Positions 25,764 to 36,469 of a stretch of DNA of 64,000 nt are shown in pieces; position 1 is the stretch's first letter; each line of letters begins with the position of its first letter. Below the pieces are notes generated by a model. The model saw only the letters and a program-made list of their open reading frames with translations. It searched no databases and was not told the origin of the DNA. The DNA comes from Sphingopyxis macrogoltabida (GTDB lineage Bacteria; Pseudomonadota; Alphaproteobacteria; Sphingomonadales; Sphingomonadaceae): assembly GCF_001307295.1 (NCBI RefSeq), contig NZ_CP012701.1, forward strand, positions 1-64,000, read 5' to 3'. The position numbers and the translations under genes are program-made.

Positions 25764-28700
25764 CTAGGTAACCTCACCGAGTTCGCCCTGTTCCTCTTGC
25801 GTGGCATTGCTGCGCAGGCCATCACGCCACTTTTGCCTCCAGCTGCGCCTGTCGTCGGAATCGCCCAGCACAAGTCTGGCGATCGCCGGCAGAACGAAAA
25901 GCGTGAGAATCGTCGCGGTGATCAAGCCGCCGATGACCACAGTCGCGAGCGGCCGTTGCACTTCGGCCCCGGTCCCAGTCGCGATCGCCATCGGCACGAA
26001 GCCAAGCGATGCAACCAGCGCAGTCATCAGCACCGGACGGATACGCGCCAGCGCACCGTCAACGATCGCTTCCTCCAATGGCATGCCCTTGTCGAGGCGC
26101 TGGCGGATGGCCGTCATCATCACCAATCCGTTGAGCACCGCCACGCCGGAAAGAGCGATGAAGCCCACCGCCGCCGAGACCGAGAAGGGCAACCCCCGCA
26201 AGGCCAGAGCAAAGACCCCGCCTGCCAGAGCCATGGGAATGGCGCTGAACACCGCCAGAGCCGGAACCCATCCGCCGAGCGCCATGAACAGGAGCAGCAG
26301 CACCAAAGCGAAGCAGACCGGCACGACAATAGCGAGCCGCGCCTGCGCCGCTTGCAGGTTCTGGTATTGGCCGCCCCATTCGATGAAAGAAGCAGGAGGC
26401 ATCTCGACCTGCGCCGCCACACCTTCCTGCGCTTCCTCGACGAAGGAGCCCAGATCGCGTTCGCGGACATTGGCCGATACAATCACGAGCCGCCGGCCTT
26501 GTTCACGGCGCACTTCTGCCAGACCATCGACCACCCGGAAATCGGCGAGCGTCCGCAGGGGTATGGACACACCGTTTTCAAGCATTATCGGAAGCGCCCC
26601 AAGCTGGTCAAAGTCGTCGCGGGTGGCAGCATCGAGGCGCACGACGACATCGAACCGCCGGTCGCCTTCGAATACCATGCCCGCGGGCCGACCGCCCAAA
26701 GCGATGGCCACCGATTGGGCCACCTCCTCTATGGTCAGCCCATAGCGGGCGATGGTCGGCCGATCGAAAGCAATGTCAAGCGTCGGGAAGCCCGTGACCT
26801 GCTGCACCTTTACGTCGGCGGCGCCTTCCACTTCGCGCAGAACTCCCGCAACTTCGCCCGCCGCGTCGGTGAGCGCGGTGAGGTCATCGCCGTAAAGCTT
26901 GACCGCCACATCACCGCGAACGCCGGCGATCAGCTCGTTGAAACGCAGTTCGATCGGTTGGCTGAACTCGTAGAGATTGCCGACAAGACCGCCGAGCGCA
27001 CTTTCCATCTCAGTAACAAGCGCATCCTTGGACAGACCGGGATCGGGCCACTCCTCGCGCGGCTTCAGAATGACATAGGCGTCTGAAGCGTTAGGCGGCA
27101 TCGGGTCGCTCGCCACCTCGGCTGTGCCTGTTCGTGAGAACACCAGCGCAACTTGAGGGAACTCGGCGAGGCGATCCTCCACCTGCCGTTGCATCACAAG
27201 CGATTGCTCAAGCGAGGTGGAGGGGATGCGCAACGATTGAACCGCCAGATCGCGTTCGTCGAGCTGCGGGGTGAACTCGCTGCCGAGGAAGGTGAACACC
27301 ACTGCTGCAAGTGCAAAGGCTCCAGCGCCAGCTCCGATTACCGGCCAAGGCCGGGCAATCGCCTTGCGCAAGGCCGGACCATACCGCTCCTTTGCCCAGA
27401 CAATCGGCTTTACTTCCTTCTCGGTCAGCTTCTTGTTGAGCAGCACTGCGATCATCGCCGGGACAAAGGTCAGCGACAGCACGAAGGCCGATGCCAGCGC
27501 CAGCATCATAGTGATCGCCATCGGCGAGAACGTCTTGCCCTCGACGCCGGTGAAGGTGAGCAGCGGGGCAAAAACAAGGAAGATGATCGCCTGGCCGTAA
27601 ACGGTAGGTTTAATCATTTCCTGTGCCGCAAGGCGGGTTTCGGTCAGGCGTTCCCCGAGCGTTAGCAAGCGCCCTTCACGATGCTGCCGTGCAGCCAAGC
27701 GCGCGACGCTGTTCTCGACAATGATGACCGCGCCATCGACGATCAGCCCAAAGTCCAATGCGCCGAGGCTCATCAGATTGCCGGACACACCGAGCCGGTT
27801 CATCCCCACCGCTGCGAGCAGCATCGAGAACGGGATGACCAGCGCCGTGATGATTGCTGCCCGAATATTGCCAAGCAGCAGAAACAGCACAGCGATGACC
27901 AGCAAGGCCCCTTCGAGCAGGTTTTTCTCCACGGTTGCGATCGTGGCATCGACCAGTGACGAGCGGTTGTAGACGATCTCGGCCACCACACCTTCGGGCA
28001 GCGATGCGCGCACCTCCTCAAGCCGTGTCGCGGAGTTTGCGGCCACGGTCCGGCTGTTCTCGCCTGCGCGCATCAGAACCGTGCCGACGACTGCCTCTTC
28101 GCCATTGAGCGATGCCGCTCCGGTGCGCAGATCGCCGCCAATGGCCACATCGGCCACATCACCGATGCGGATGGGAACGCCCTCGCGGGTCGCCACCACA
28201 GCCTCCTTGATCGCCTCGACACCGTCAAGCCGGGCATCGACGCGCACCAGCAATGCCTCACCCGCTCGGTCAACGAAGTTGGCTCCGGCCGCCAGATTGG
28301 CTGCTTCCAGCGCTTTAATCAGCGAATTGAATGACAGGCCGTAGCCGGTAAGCCGCGCCGGATCAGGCTGCACCAGATACTGCTTTTCGAAGCCACCGAT
28401 GGAATCGACCCCGGCAACGCCATCGATGGACCGCATGAGTGGAGCCACGACCCAGTCCTGCACGGTGCGCAGATAGGCGGCCTTGGCCACCTCGCTGTCG
28501 AGCCGGTCGCCGCGCTCGGTAATGAAGCTGCCGTCGGACTGCCAGCCCGTTCGCCCACCTGTTGCCGCATCCTTGCCTCCGGGATGCTCATATTCGATGG
28601 TATACATAAGCACTTCGCCAAGGCCGGTCGAAATCGGCCCCATGGTGGGTTCCGCGCCTTCGGGCAGCGATGCACCAATCGGTGCAAGCCGCTCGTTCAC

Positions 28701-29099
28701 CTGGCTGCGAGCAAAGTAGATGTCGGTCCCTTCCTCGAAGATCGCTGTAACCTGGCTGAAGCCGTTGCGCGAAATCGAGCGGGTCATTTCCAGCCCCTCG
28801 ATCCCCGCAAGGCCGGTCTCGATCGGGAACGTCACCTGCGTTTCGACCTGCGAAGGCGAAAGCGCGGGCGCGCTGGTGTTGATCTGGACCTGCGTGTTGG
28901 TGATGTCGGGAACCGCATCGATCGGCAGCCGGACCAGATTGAATGCGCCATAGATCGCCGCAAGGATGGTCAGAACGATGATCCCCCAGCGAAACCGTAC
29001 CGCAATGTCGAGAACCATGCCGATGACGCCGTGGCCACCATCATTGCCGTGGTTCGGACTATCCTCGTGTGAGGGAGCCGTGGTTTGATCAATGCCCAT
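25764..29099 (-). CDS. czcA: Heavy-metal RND efflux pump CzcA
   Basis: This 1111-residue inner-membrane protein has the twelve-segment RND layout with two large periplasmic loops. The motif DFGLIVDGAVIIVEN in the fourth membrane segment region is the signature of the divalent-metal (Zn, Co, Cd, Ni) branch rather than the copper/silver CusA branch. The N-terminus is histidine-rich (residues 8-25). It pumps periplasmic or cytoplasmic metal through the CzcB adaptor and the CzcC channel using the proton gradient. The start overlaps czcB by 11 bp, indicating coupled translation. Confidence 0.92.
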   Translation of the reverse strand: MGIDQTTAPSHEDSPNHGNDGGHGVIGMVLDIAVRFRWGIIVLTILAAIYGAFNLVRLPIDAVPDITNTQVQINTSAPALSPSQVETQVTFPIETGLAGIEGLEMTRSISRNGFSQVTAIFEEGTDIYFARSQVNERLAPIGASLPEGAEPTMGPISTGLGEVLMYTIEYEHPGGKDAATGGRTGWQSDGSFITERGDRLDSEVAKAAYLRTVQDWVVAPLMRSIDGVAGVDSIGGFEKQYLVQPDPARLTGYGLSFNSLIKALEAANLAAGANFVDRAGEALLVRVDARLDGVEAIKEAVVATREGVPIRIGDVADVAIGGDLRTGAASLNGEEAVVGTVLMRAGENSRTVAANSATRLEEVRASLPEGVVAEIVYNRSSLVDATIATVEKNLLEGALLVIAVLFLLLGNIRAAIITALVIPFSMLLAAVGMNRLGVSGNLMSLGALDFGLIVDGAVIIVENSVARLAARQHREGRLLTLGERLTETRLAAQEMIKPTVYGQAIIFLVFAPLLTFTGVEGKTFSPMAITMMLALASAFVLSLTFVPAMIAVLLNKKLTEKEVKPIVWAKERYGPALRKAIARPWPVIGAGAGAFALAAVVFTFLGSEFTPQLDERDLAVQSLRIPSTSLEQSLVMQRQVEDRLAEFPQVALVFSRTGTAEVASDPMPPNASDAYVILKPREEWPDPGLSKDALVTEMESALGGLVGNLYEFSQPIELRFNELIAGVRGDVAVKLYGDDLTALTDAAGEVAGVLREVEGAADVKVQQVTGFPTLDIAFDRPTIARYGLTIEEVAQSVAIALGGRPAGMVFEGDRRFDVVVRLDAATRDDFDQLGALPIMLENGVSIPLRTLADFRVVDGLAEVRREQGRRLVIVSANVRERDLGSFVEEAQEGVAAQVEMPPASFIEWGGQYQNLQAAQARLAIVVPVCFALVLLLLFMALGGWVPALAVFSAIPMALAGGVFALALRGLPFSVSAAVGFIALSGVAVLNGLVMMTAIRQRLDKGMPLEEAIVDGALARIRPVLMTALVASLGFVPMAIATGTGAEVQRPLATVVIGGLITATILTLFVLPAIARLVLGDSDDRRSWRQKWRDGLRSNATQEEQGELGEVT

Positions 29100-30252
29100 G
29101 TTCGGCTTCCCCCTTTTCGAGTTCAGCTTTCAGCAGAAAGGCGTTTTCAGTCGCGACGGCTTGTCCGGCGCTCAGACCGGAAAGGATCGTCACCATTCCG
29201 CCCGAGCGGTTGCCTGTCTCCACCTCACGCGCCTGGAACCCGCGGCGGGTTCGAACAAACACGACGTCTTTGCCGTCAACGACCTGGACGGCATCTTCAG
29301 GAACAGCGATGCTGCGCTGATCCACTTCGCCGGAAGGACGGATGCGGGCCTGCAGGAAAGATCCGGGCTGGAGGCCAGAAACGCTTCCCGGAAGATTGAG
29401 AATGGCAGTTGCACTGCGGCTTTCAGGGTCGAGCGAAGGCGTCACCGAGCGCACGCTTGCACCGATTTCCCGTCCATCGCCGACGAGCAGGGCGGCTTCA
29501 TCGCCGGGCTTGATCCGGACAGCATCGGCAGATGGAAGAGCGACCTCGATCTGCAAACCATTGGGATTGATGACCTGAAACAGTTCCTCGCCCGCATCGA
29601 CATATGAACCGAGCACGATGGGCGCGGTTGTCACACGGCCAGATATCGGGCTGGTAACGGCCAGTGATCGGCCATCCCCGCTTACCCCCGCTGCCGAGAC
29701 AGCGGCCTGTGCACGGGACAGTTCGGACCGGGCAACATCAAGATCTGCCCTGGCAGCTTCAAGATCCTGCCTGGCCGTGACGTTCCCCTCGAACAAGCGT
29801 CTCTCGCGGTCATAAGCGGAGGATAACGCCGTCACCCGCGCGCGCGCCGCACTCAATTGCGAAGCGAGGGCAGCAGCATCGGCGCTTTCGATCCGGGCGA
29901 CCGTTTCGCCCTGACTGACATAGTCACCCAAAGTCTTGCTGATGCTGCGCACCACACCGGTGGCGCGGGCATCGATCCGTGCAGTCGCAGCCGGGCTGGC
30001 CGCAACCGTTGCGGGAAAGACCAGTTCAACGGCGGCGCCGGACTGCACGGTTTCAACCTTGATCTTGGCAGCGCGCAGTTGCTCATTACCGATCAGGACA
30101 AGTCCTTCCGGCAAGGCGATTTCGGCCACCTCACCGTCTTGCTGGACAGCAGCCTCGTTTGCGGGCCAGAGAAAATACAGCAGCGCTGCGGCGGCGATCA
30201 CAATTCCGACGACAATCGCCAGCGTTCTGCGGTTCATGACAATATTCCTCAT
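29089..30252 (-). CDS. czcB: Periplasmic adaptor CzcB (HlyD/MFP family)
   Basis: This 387-residue membrane-fusion protein has an N-terminal membrane anchor (residues about 12-30), a lipoyl domain split by an alpha hairpin (about 115-190, with SQLSAARARVTALSSAYDRE) and beta-barrel domains after it. It ends in a histidine pair (EAEHGH). It links the pump CzcA with the outer-membrane channel CzcC. The ATG at 30252 overlaps the czcC stop, but the ATG at 30237 has a better-placed GAGGAA ribosome-binding site. Confidence 0.9.
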   Translation of the reverse strand: MRNIVMNRRTLAIVVGIVIAAAALLYFLWPANEAAVQQDGEVAEIALPEGLVLIGNEQLRAAKIKVETVQSGAAVELVFPATVAASPAATARIDARATGVVRSISKTLGDYVSQGETVARIESADAAALASQLSAARARVTALSSAYDRERRLFEGNVTARQDLEAARADLDVARSELSRAQAAVSAAGVSGDGRSLAVTSPISGRVTTAPIVLGSYVDAGEELFQVINPNGLQIEVALPSADAVRIKPGDEAALLVGDGREIGASVRSVTPSLDPESRSATAILNLPGSVSGLQPGSFLQARIRPSGEVDQRSIAVPEDAVQVVDGKDVVFVRTRRGFQAREVETGNRSGGMVTILSGLSAGQAVATENAFLLKAELEKGEAEHGH

Positions 30253-31502
30253 TGTGTGGCCAGCCTGATAAGTTCGGCTGCGGCCTGTCCCCGGTCCTGC
30301 TGCGCAGCGATCAGCGCTTCGCGGATCGCATCGCGGGCGTCGGCGGCGGCCAGCACTTCGATCAGCGGAAAGCGGCCATTGCTGTAGCCGATCTGCACCA
30401 GTCGAAGAGCTTCCTCGGCTTGCGGCAGGGATGTTGTGGATAGCGTTTCAACGCGCGCCTCGGCAGCCAGATAGGCAGCGCGGACGCGAGTGACGGCCTG
30501 TTCGTAGTCCGCGAGCGCAACAGCTTCGCGGGCAGTTGCTGCGCGCAGATTGGCTTCGGCAGAAGCGATATTGCCCTGATTGCGATTGCTGAACGGAAGC
30601 GGGATCGAGACGCCGACAATAAAGGCATTGGCGTTGCTCTCCTCGAACCGCCGCACGCCGGCCGAGATGGTGGGATCCGGGACGCGCAGGCTGCGTTCCC
30701 GCGCTATTTCTGCGGATGCGGCAGCTGTGTTGGCCCGCGCGAATTCCAGCTGCAATGGTGCACTGGTTGCCATTATCTGGTCCGGCGGTGCGATGGCAGG
30801 AAACTCGCTCGGAACCACGGGCGGCGCTGCCTGCTCGCTCCACAAAGCGGCAAGGCCGGTTCGCGCGGCAAGGCTGGCCGCTTGCGCAGCCTGCAGCTCA
30901 GCCTGCGCTTCAGCGAGCGCGGCTTGCGCCCGCAAGGCTCGCAGCGGTGGCTCGCGGCCGACCTCCACCAGCAGGTTCGCAATGCGCGCCAGTTCCTCGT
31001 TGCGCGCGACGATATCGCGGGCAAGATCAAGGCGCGATGCCGCCGCAACGGCTGTGATATAGCGTTCGCGCACCAGAAACCCGAGCTCAGCCTGCGAGAG
31101 GTTGGCCCTCAGGGTTGCAAGGTCGGCCTGGGCCTCGGCTGCTGCGATCCGCGCATCCCGCTTCCCGCCAAGTTCTAGCTGCTGGCCAACCGACAAGGTG
31201 ATTTGTGTCGCACGTAAGCCGGAGAAGGCGCCGCTACCGGCAAAATCCTCAGCTTCGAGAGAGACCTGCGGATTGGGCCGCAAGCGGGCCTGACCGATGA
31301 GCGCCTGTGCTGCCTCGGTGTCAGCGCGCGGCCCGATAAGGCGCGGATTACTTTCGGCAAACGCGGAGCCATCTGTGACCCCGCTGCGGTCGAGCGCTTC
31401 ATCGAGCGAAACAACCGCTGGCTCCTGCGCGGCAGCAGGCTCGGTAAAAGCGGCGAAGGCCAACCCTGCAATGAGGGCGCCCCGCCATAATATGGCTGAC
31501 AT
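30249..31502 (-). CDS. czcC: Outer-membrane channel CzcC (TolC family)
   Basis: This protein of about 417 residues begins with a signal peptide (ILWRGALIAGLAFAAFTEPAAAQ) and consists of two repeated helical hairpin modules rich in alanine, glutamate and leucine, the TolC/OEP pattern. It forms the outer-membrane exit for the Czc complex. The start at 31502 places the signal peptide at the N-terminus and has an upstream GAGGAAG; a longer start at 31541 is possible. Confidence 0.88.
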   Translation of the reverse strand: MSAILWRGALIAGLAFAAFTEPAAAQEPAVVSLDEALDRSGVTDGSAFAESNPRLIGPRADTEAAQALIGQARLRPNPQVSLEAEDFAGSGAFSGLRATQITLSVGQQLELGGKRDARIAAAEAQADLATLRANLSQAELGFLVRERYITAVAAASRLDLARDIVARNEELARIANLLVEVGREPPLRALRAQAALAEAQAELQAAQAASLAARTGLAALWSEQAAPPVVPSEFPAIAPPDQIMATSAPLQLEFARANTAAASAEIARERSLRVPDPTISAGVRRFEESNANAFIVGVSIPLPFSNRNQGNIASAEANLRAATAREAVALADYEQAVTRVRAAYLAAEARVETLSTTSLPQAEEALRLVQIGYSNGRFPLIEVLAAADARDAIREALIAAQQDRGQAAAELIRLATQ

Positions 31503-31569
31503 TTTGGATGACTTCCTCTGCTGACGTTCAAAAAACGGCACCGGAAATCATTCCAGCGCGCGTGAAGCA

Positions 31570-31938
31570 TCAGACTCGAGGAGGGGGGCTCACTATCTCG
31601 CGATCAACCGAAGGCAGACGGTCATAACGTGCCGACAGATGCATGGCCAAAAGCTCACGGCTCTCGATACCAAACGCCGCGCCCTCTACGTTAGAGCCGT
31701 GGTGGCAATGACCGTGAGCACACACGCCGTGCTGCTCGACAGGAGTATCGGGATCGCCCTTATCACTCTCGCCAGGTGCGTCTACCTGAAGCGAAGTGGT
31801 CGCAATTTCAGACCCGTCCAAAAATCCGGCTTCAGCCCCGCAGGTTGCGGCATCAGCGACCGTCGCCAGGACAAGCATCACCAGCGCCAAAAGTATGGCA
31901 AGAGGGCGCAGGGCAACAGGGCGGAGTGCAAGCGTCAT
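31570..31938 (-). CDS. Small exported metal-binding-like protein of the czc operon
   Basis: This product of about 122 residues starts with a hydrophobic signal-like segment (LRPLAILLALVMLVLATVADA). The mature part carries a cluster of cysteines and histidines (HGVCAHGHCHHGS) suited to binding Zn or Cd. It is the first gene of the czc transcription unit, 67 bp before czcC, and may be a periplasmic metal chaperone or sensor. The start is uncertain: the frame is open to 32070, close to the IS1380-type insertion, and there is no strong ribosome-binding site at 31938. Confidence 0.6.
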   Translation of the reverse strand: MTLALRPVALRPLAILLALVMLVLATVADAATCGAEAGFLDGSEIATTSLQVDAPGESDKGDPDTPVEQHGVCAHGHCHHGSNVEGAAFGIESRELLAMHLSARYDRLPSVDREIVSPPPRV

Positions 31939-32099
31939 GGACGTGATGGCGCCAGTAACATTGGCAAATGGGTGGAGCAAGGCCGAAGTATCTCGGTAAT
32001 ATATACCCACATTCTCCAAGTAAGTCGCTGATTTCGCTGTCGTAATCGTGATATTTCGCATATAAATCATGGCGTTGACGGCTGCGAGGGGCGCGTTTC

Positions 32100-33455
32100 A
32101 TGGATCACCTGGAGGGTGCGGGCTTGGCGCGGGGAGATCGGGTTGATTTCGACCGCCGTGTGCGTCTGGAGTTCCGTGGTGCGCAGATCAGTTCAGACGG
32201 TGGCCTGCTGGTGATGCGCGAGCTTGATGACGTGCTCGGCCTGTCCAATCTGGCGTCGGAGGCGCTGCGAGACAGCCGCACCGGGAAGAACACGCTCCAT
32301 CGGCTTGACGGATTGTTCCGGCAATCGGTGTTCGGACGACTGGCCGGATACGAGGATGTGAACGATGCCGACCGCTTGGCCCTCGATCCCGTGATGCGTC
32401 AGGTCGTTGGCGGCAGGGCCGTCGAGGCGCAAGCTGCTTCGGCATCGCAGATGGGACGGTTCGAGACCGAGACGCTGGCTCTGGCCGCGAACCGGGCGGC
32501 GCTGGCCGATCTGAACGGCCAATGGATCGACCGGTTTCATGACCGCAACGGGTTGAAATACATCGTGCTGGACATGGACAGCTCGGTCAGCCCCACCCAC
32601 GGCGATCAGGAAGGTGCTGCCTGGAACGGGCATTTCGACTGCACCTGCTATCACCCCATCTTCTTGTTCAACCAGTTTGGCATGCTGGAGCGCTGCGCCC
32701 TGCGTAACGGCAATGTCCACAGCGCCGATGGCTGGCGGGATGTCCTTGATCCCGTCATTGCCCGATATGCTGGCCGCGACCTTGGTGGACGCTTCTTCCG
32801 GGCCGACGCTGCCTACGCGATCCCCGCGATCTATATGCGGCTGGAAGAAGCCAGGTTCTTCTACGCCATCCGTCTGCCCGCCAACGCCGTCTTGCGCGAG
32901 AAGATCGCGCATCGGCTGACACGGCCCGTGGGACGGCCTTCGCTGACCAAGGTCAAACGGTTCTTCGAGGACTTCGAGTATCAGGCGGCGTCCTGGGACA
33001 AGCCGCGCCGCGTCATCGCCAAGATCGAATGGCATCCGGGCGAGCTGTTCCCCAAAGTCGGCTTCATCGTCACCAACCTGCCGATGGAGCCAGACTGGGT
33101 GGTGAGGTTCTACAACCAGCGCGGCACCGCAGAGCAGCACATCAAGGAAGGCAAATATGCCTTTCGCTGGACGCGGCTGTCATGCCGGAAGTTCCGGCAC
33201 AACGAGGTGCGGCTGCAACTGCACGCGCTGGCCTACAACCTGGCAACCTTCCTGCGCTGCATCGAACTGCCCGAGGCCATGGCGGACTGGTCGTTGACCA
33301 GCCTGCAACTCAAGCTGATCAAGATCGGCGCCCGCGTCGTCCGCCACGCCCGCGCCATTACCTTCCAGTTGGCCGAGGTCGCCGTCACCGGCCCGATGGT
33401 GCGGGCCGTCCTTGCCGCCATCCGCCGTCTTCGAACGCCTCCGTCATGCGCATGA
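32100..33455 (+). CDS. IS1380-family transposase
   Basis: This 451-residue protein is a DDE transposase of the IS1380 type: N-terminal ISSDGGLLVMRELD, a first aspartate in IVLDMDSSVSPTHG near residue 160, and a C-terminal YNQRGTAEQHIKEGK block with the catalytic glutamate near residue 345. The element probably begins near 32060 and ends before 33700. Its inverted repeats could not be fixed. It sits between the czc operon and a TonB receptor that lost its start. Confidence 0.9.
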   Translation: MDHLEGAGLARGDRVDFDRRVRLEFRGAQISSDGGLLVMRELDDVLGLSNLASEALRDSRTGKNTLHRLDGLFRQSVFGRLAGYEDVNDADRLALDPVMRQVVGGRAVEAQAASASQMGRFETETLALAANRAALADLNGQWIDRFHDRNGLKYIVLDMDSSVSPTHGDQEGAAWNGHFDCTCYHPIFLFNQFGMLERCALRNGNVHSADGWRDVLDPVIARYAGRDLGGRFFRADAAYAIPAIYMRLEEARFFYAIRLPANAVLREKIAHRLTRPVGRPSLTKVKRFFEDFEYQAASWDKPRRVIAKIEWHPGELFPKVGFIVTNLPMEPDWVVRFYNQRGTAEQHIKEGKYAFRWTRLSCRKFRHNEVRLQLHALAYNLATFLRCIELPEAMADWSLTSLQLKLIKIGARVVRHARAITFQLAEVAVTGPMVRAVLAAIRRLRTPPSCA

Positions 33456-33700
33456 CCACGATCCATGCCCAAGCTGAACGAAAGCGGCAGGACAGGTCCG
33501 TCTGCCGCGCGGAAAAGCGGCTCTGCCGGGCCAGAATGCTGCGGGTTCGAGGCTTGATCCACCCGACTTCGGCCGTTTGCGCGACGACAGACACCGCTCG
33601 GGGCGAAAAACGCTTGCCCAGCGAGCAAAATCAGGCGATCTTGAAGTCAAGCGGCAGGCCACTTGGGGAATGTCGGTTGATTGCATCCGCCCTTGGCTAT

Positions 33701-36352
33701 ATGGGCGCGCCTGGGATTGCATCGGCAAATGATGATATTCAGCAGGAGGCCCCTTCTGCGCAAGCGCAGAGCGAACCAGAGAGCGACCGAAATCTAATAA
33801 TCGTCACCGCTACAAAGCGCGAACAGTCCATTGTTGAGACGCCGATTGCCGTTACAGTCGTAGATGCCGAAATGTTGGTGCGTACCGGCGTTTCAGACAT
33901 TACAAATTTGGAGCGGGCCGCCGCTAGCTACCAGATGAACTCCTCGGAGAGTACGACTGGCGGGCTGACGCTTCGTTTGCGCGGGATTGGAACCACCGGT
34001 AACAATATTGGTATTGAAAGTTCGGTCGGCGCATTTGTGGATGGGTTTTACATCCCGCGCCCAGGTGCGGTCCTTGGTGAATTGAATGATGTTCAGCAAG
34101 TTGAGGTCCTAAGGGGCCCGCAGGGTACGCTTTTTGGTCGCAACACTTCGGCAGGCGCTTTGGTCATAAAGACCAACAAGCCAAACCTTGATGATACAGA
34201 AGCATTCTTCGATGTTTCCGCCGGCAATTACGATCTGTTCAAGGTTCGCGGCGGGTTTAATGTTCCGGTTTCTGAAGGAAAAGTAGCTCTTCGGGTCTCT
34301 GGCTCGCATGCTGTGCGTGATGGATATGTTATTGGCCCGGACGGATATGATTCTAGCTCGATAGACCGATCTTCCGTTCGCGGACAGTTGCTATTTGACT
34401 TAGAAGATGCAGGCGTTTTGCGTCTATTTGCTGGTTATTCTCGAGGGGATGATCAATGTTGTTCGGCGGTGTGGTTGAATCACTCACCCTTTATTCAGGC
34501 TAACTCGGCACCATTTTCTGCATTTGGCGGAACAGCAGGGGCTGACTTTGTTGGTCGCCGAGCCCTAAAAGAAGGGTTGGCGAACGACAGCAACTATACC
34601 AACCCTTATAACGGTTGGAATGTTGGCGCCACGTATGATGTGGAATTGCCTTTCGCAAACCTCTCTTATCTAGGTTATTATGGCGAATCGAATGCTGATT
34701 CTTGTCGCGGCGATTACACTTCGCTTGAAATATACGCTGTTGGTCCCTGCCCCGAAGCTGAAGCTATCTTACCAAATGTGGACTTGGATGCGCTAAACGG
34801 CACCACGATTAAGTCGACATCGCATGAGCTCAGGCTTCAAGGGAATGCCTTTGAAGACAGTTTGGATTGGTTAATTGGGGCATACTATTCGCATGAGAAG
34901 ATCGATCAACGTTATGCTTTGGTATTTTTGCGGGATATGCAGGCGGGCGTTAGCGTCGGTTCGTTTGGTTTTGCAGATTTCAATGAGCTAAATTTTGCTT
35001 CTAACGGCGTAGATGCAGCTGGCGACTATGCCGCGCCAAGGGCACAGCAAGATGGCAGTTCTTTTTCGGTCTTCACTCACAATGTGCTGGAGCTTACTGA
35101 CGGGCTAAATCTGACGCTTGGTGCTCGATACATCACTGAAAAGAAAGATGCCCAAGTCGGCCACCAAGTTCCCGGACAGCACAACGCCTGCGAGGCAACA
35201 TTCAACAATTTGACAAGCTTAACTTCACCTAATTTTGGTCTGTACAATGGGACGAATGGTTTCTTTGGCGCAGGGGGACCCGCACGACTGGCATCAGTTG
35301 TTCAATCGAACTGTTGGATATTCAATTCCGGTCTATATGATCCTAGCGACCCAAATAATTTCTTCACCCAATTTGCAAATACGAACGCGGCAAATACATT
35401 TGTGACTTCATACTTGAATCTAATCCCACAACCATTTGACAGAGATTTCAAGGATGACCAGCTCACCTATACTGCAAATTTAAGCTACGAAGTTGCAGAT
35501 CAAACCTTCGTCTATGGTGGATTTACGCATGGATTTAAGTCCGGTGGATTTAACCTTGATGTTTCCGCTGCGGTTGGCGGTGCAGATCCGCGATTCCGCT
35601 CAGAGAAAATTGATGCCTTTGAATTGGGTTTCAAATCCGTATTCCTGAACAACCGGGCCTGGGCAAATATTGCCTTGTTCTATTCTGATCTTTCGGATTT
35701 TCAGGTGCTGGAATTTGATGGCACAAGGTTTAGCACATTCAATGTCGATAAAGCGCGCTCCAAGGGTGTGGAATTTGAATCAGCCTATGCGTTGTCTGAC
35801 GCATTATCCCTAAACCTGGCTGCCACTTATACAGACGCCAAATATCCCGATGATTGCACCACATTTGATCCGACAGATGCGAATTTCAACGGCTCTGTCA
35901 CTGCATTGTGCGGTCAGCAATTCACGAATGCGCCAAAATTGGTTGTGATTGGTGGTGCCAATGTTGATACCGAGATTAACACAAGCGGCGCCTCGATGTT
36001 CGCAGGTTTCTCGGTTCGTTATGAATCAAAAAGGCGCACCAGTACTTTGCCTACTGAAAGACCTGCGACCTTTGGTCTGACGACCGAAGCTCAAGTACGG
36101 GACGCGGTGGCAGCCGCCATTGCGGCACCATTTGATATCCAGAAATCGAACGCGAAGTTGGATCTTCGCCTTGGTTTTAGAACTGCAAATGAGAAGTTCA
36201 CCATTGAGGCTTGGGCTCGCAACTTTTTTGATGTGCGGACAAGGTTTTTGACATTCCATATTCCGCTTAGAGGATTCTCTGGCCAGCGAGCACGTGGTGC
36301 ATTTGTCCAAGAGCCACGGACCTATGGACTGACCCTGCGCGGCAAGTTTTAG
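33701..36352 (+). CDS. TonB-dependent outer-membrane receptor, N-terminus lost
   Basis: The protein has a TonB box-like segment (NLIIVTATKRE) near residue 27, a plug domain with LRLRGIG and VEVLRGPQGTLFGRNT, and a long beta-barrel ending in TYGLTLRGKF with the terminal phenylalanine of outer-membrane proteins. It would import a large or scarce substrate that cannot be deduced here. The signal peptide is incomplete: only a GYMGAPGIASA-like end remains, preceded by frame-extended IS1380 sequence. The ATG at 33701 is nominal. The DNA is visibly AT-richer than the metal operons on both sides, so it was acquired separately. Confidence 0.8.
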   Translation: MGAPGIASANDDIQQEAPSAQAQSEPESDRNLIIVTATKREQSIVETPIAVTVVDAEMLVRTGVSDITNLERAAASYQMNSSESTTGGLTLRLRGIGTTGNNIGIESSVGAFVDGFYIPRPGAVLGELNDVQQVEVLRGPQGTLFGRNTSAGALVIKTNKPNLDDTEAFFDVSAGNYDLFKVRGGFNVPVSEGKVALRVSGSHAVRDGYVIGPDGYDSSSIDRSSVRGQLLFDLEDAGVLRLFAGYSRGDDQCCSAVWLNHSPFIQANSAPFSAFGGTAGADFVGRRALKEGLANDSNYTNPYNGWNVGATYDVELPFANLSYLGYYGESNADSCRGDYTSLEIYAVGPCPEAEAILPNVDLDALNGTTIKSTSHELRLQGNAFEDSLDWLIGAYYSHEKIDQRYALVFLRDMQAGVSVGSFGFADFNELNFASNGVDAAGDYAAPRAQQDGSSFSVFTHNVLELTDGLNLTLGARYITEKKDAQVGHQVPGQHNACEATFNNLTSLTSPNFGLYNGTNGFFGAGGPARLASVVQSNCWIFNSGLYDPSDPNNFFTQFANTNAANTFVTSYLNLIPQPFDRDFKDDQLTYTANLSYEVADQTFVYGGFTHGFKSGGFNLDVSAAVGGADPRFRSEKIDAFELGFKSVFLNNRAWANIALFYSDLSDFQVLEFDGTRFSTFNVDKARSKGVEFESAYALSDALSLNLAATYTDAKYPDDCTTFDPTDANFNGSVTALCGQQFTNAPKLVVIGGANVDTEINTSGASMFAGFSVRYESKRRTSTLPTERPATFGLTTEAQVRDAVAAAIAAPFDIQKSNAKLDLRLGFRTANEKFTIEAWARNFFDVRTRFLTFHIPLRGFSGQRARGAFVQEPRTYGLTLRGKF

Positions 36353-36469
36353 TAGAACTCTCCGCTCTACCAGATGCTGGGAATTTGGTGAGCAAAGACT
36401 AGCGATCAGGCGAAAGTCTGATCGCAACTTTTTTGACTGAGCAAGCAGCACATAGAAGAGGCATATCAA

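Noticed and set aside
25530..27086. Long open frame on the plus strand opposite czcA
   Set aside because: It is rich in His, Arg and Gln with no protein-like pattern, and it is fully antisense to the czc genes.
33029..33700. 224-codon N-terminal extension of the TonB receptor
   Set aside because: It runs out of frame through the IS1380 transposase gene and has low-complexity Arg/Pro composition. The receptor's own sequence begins near 33700.
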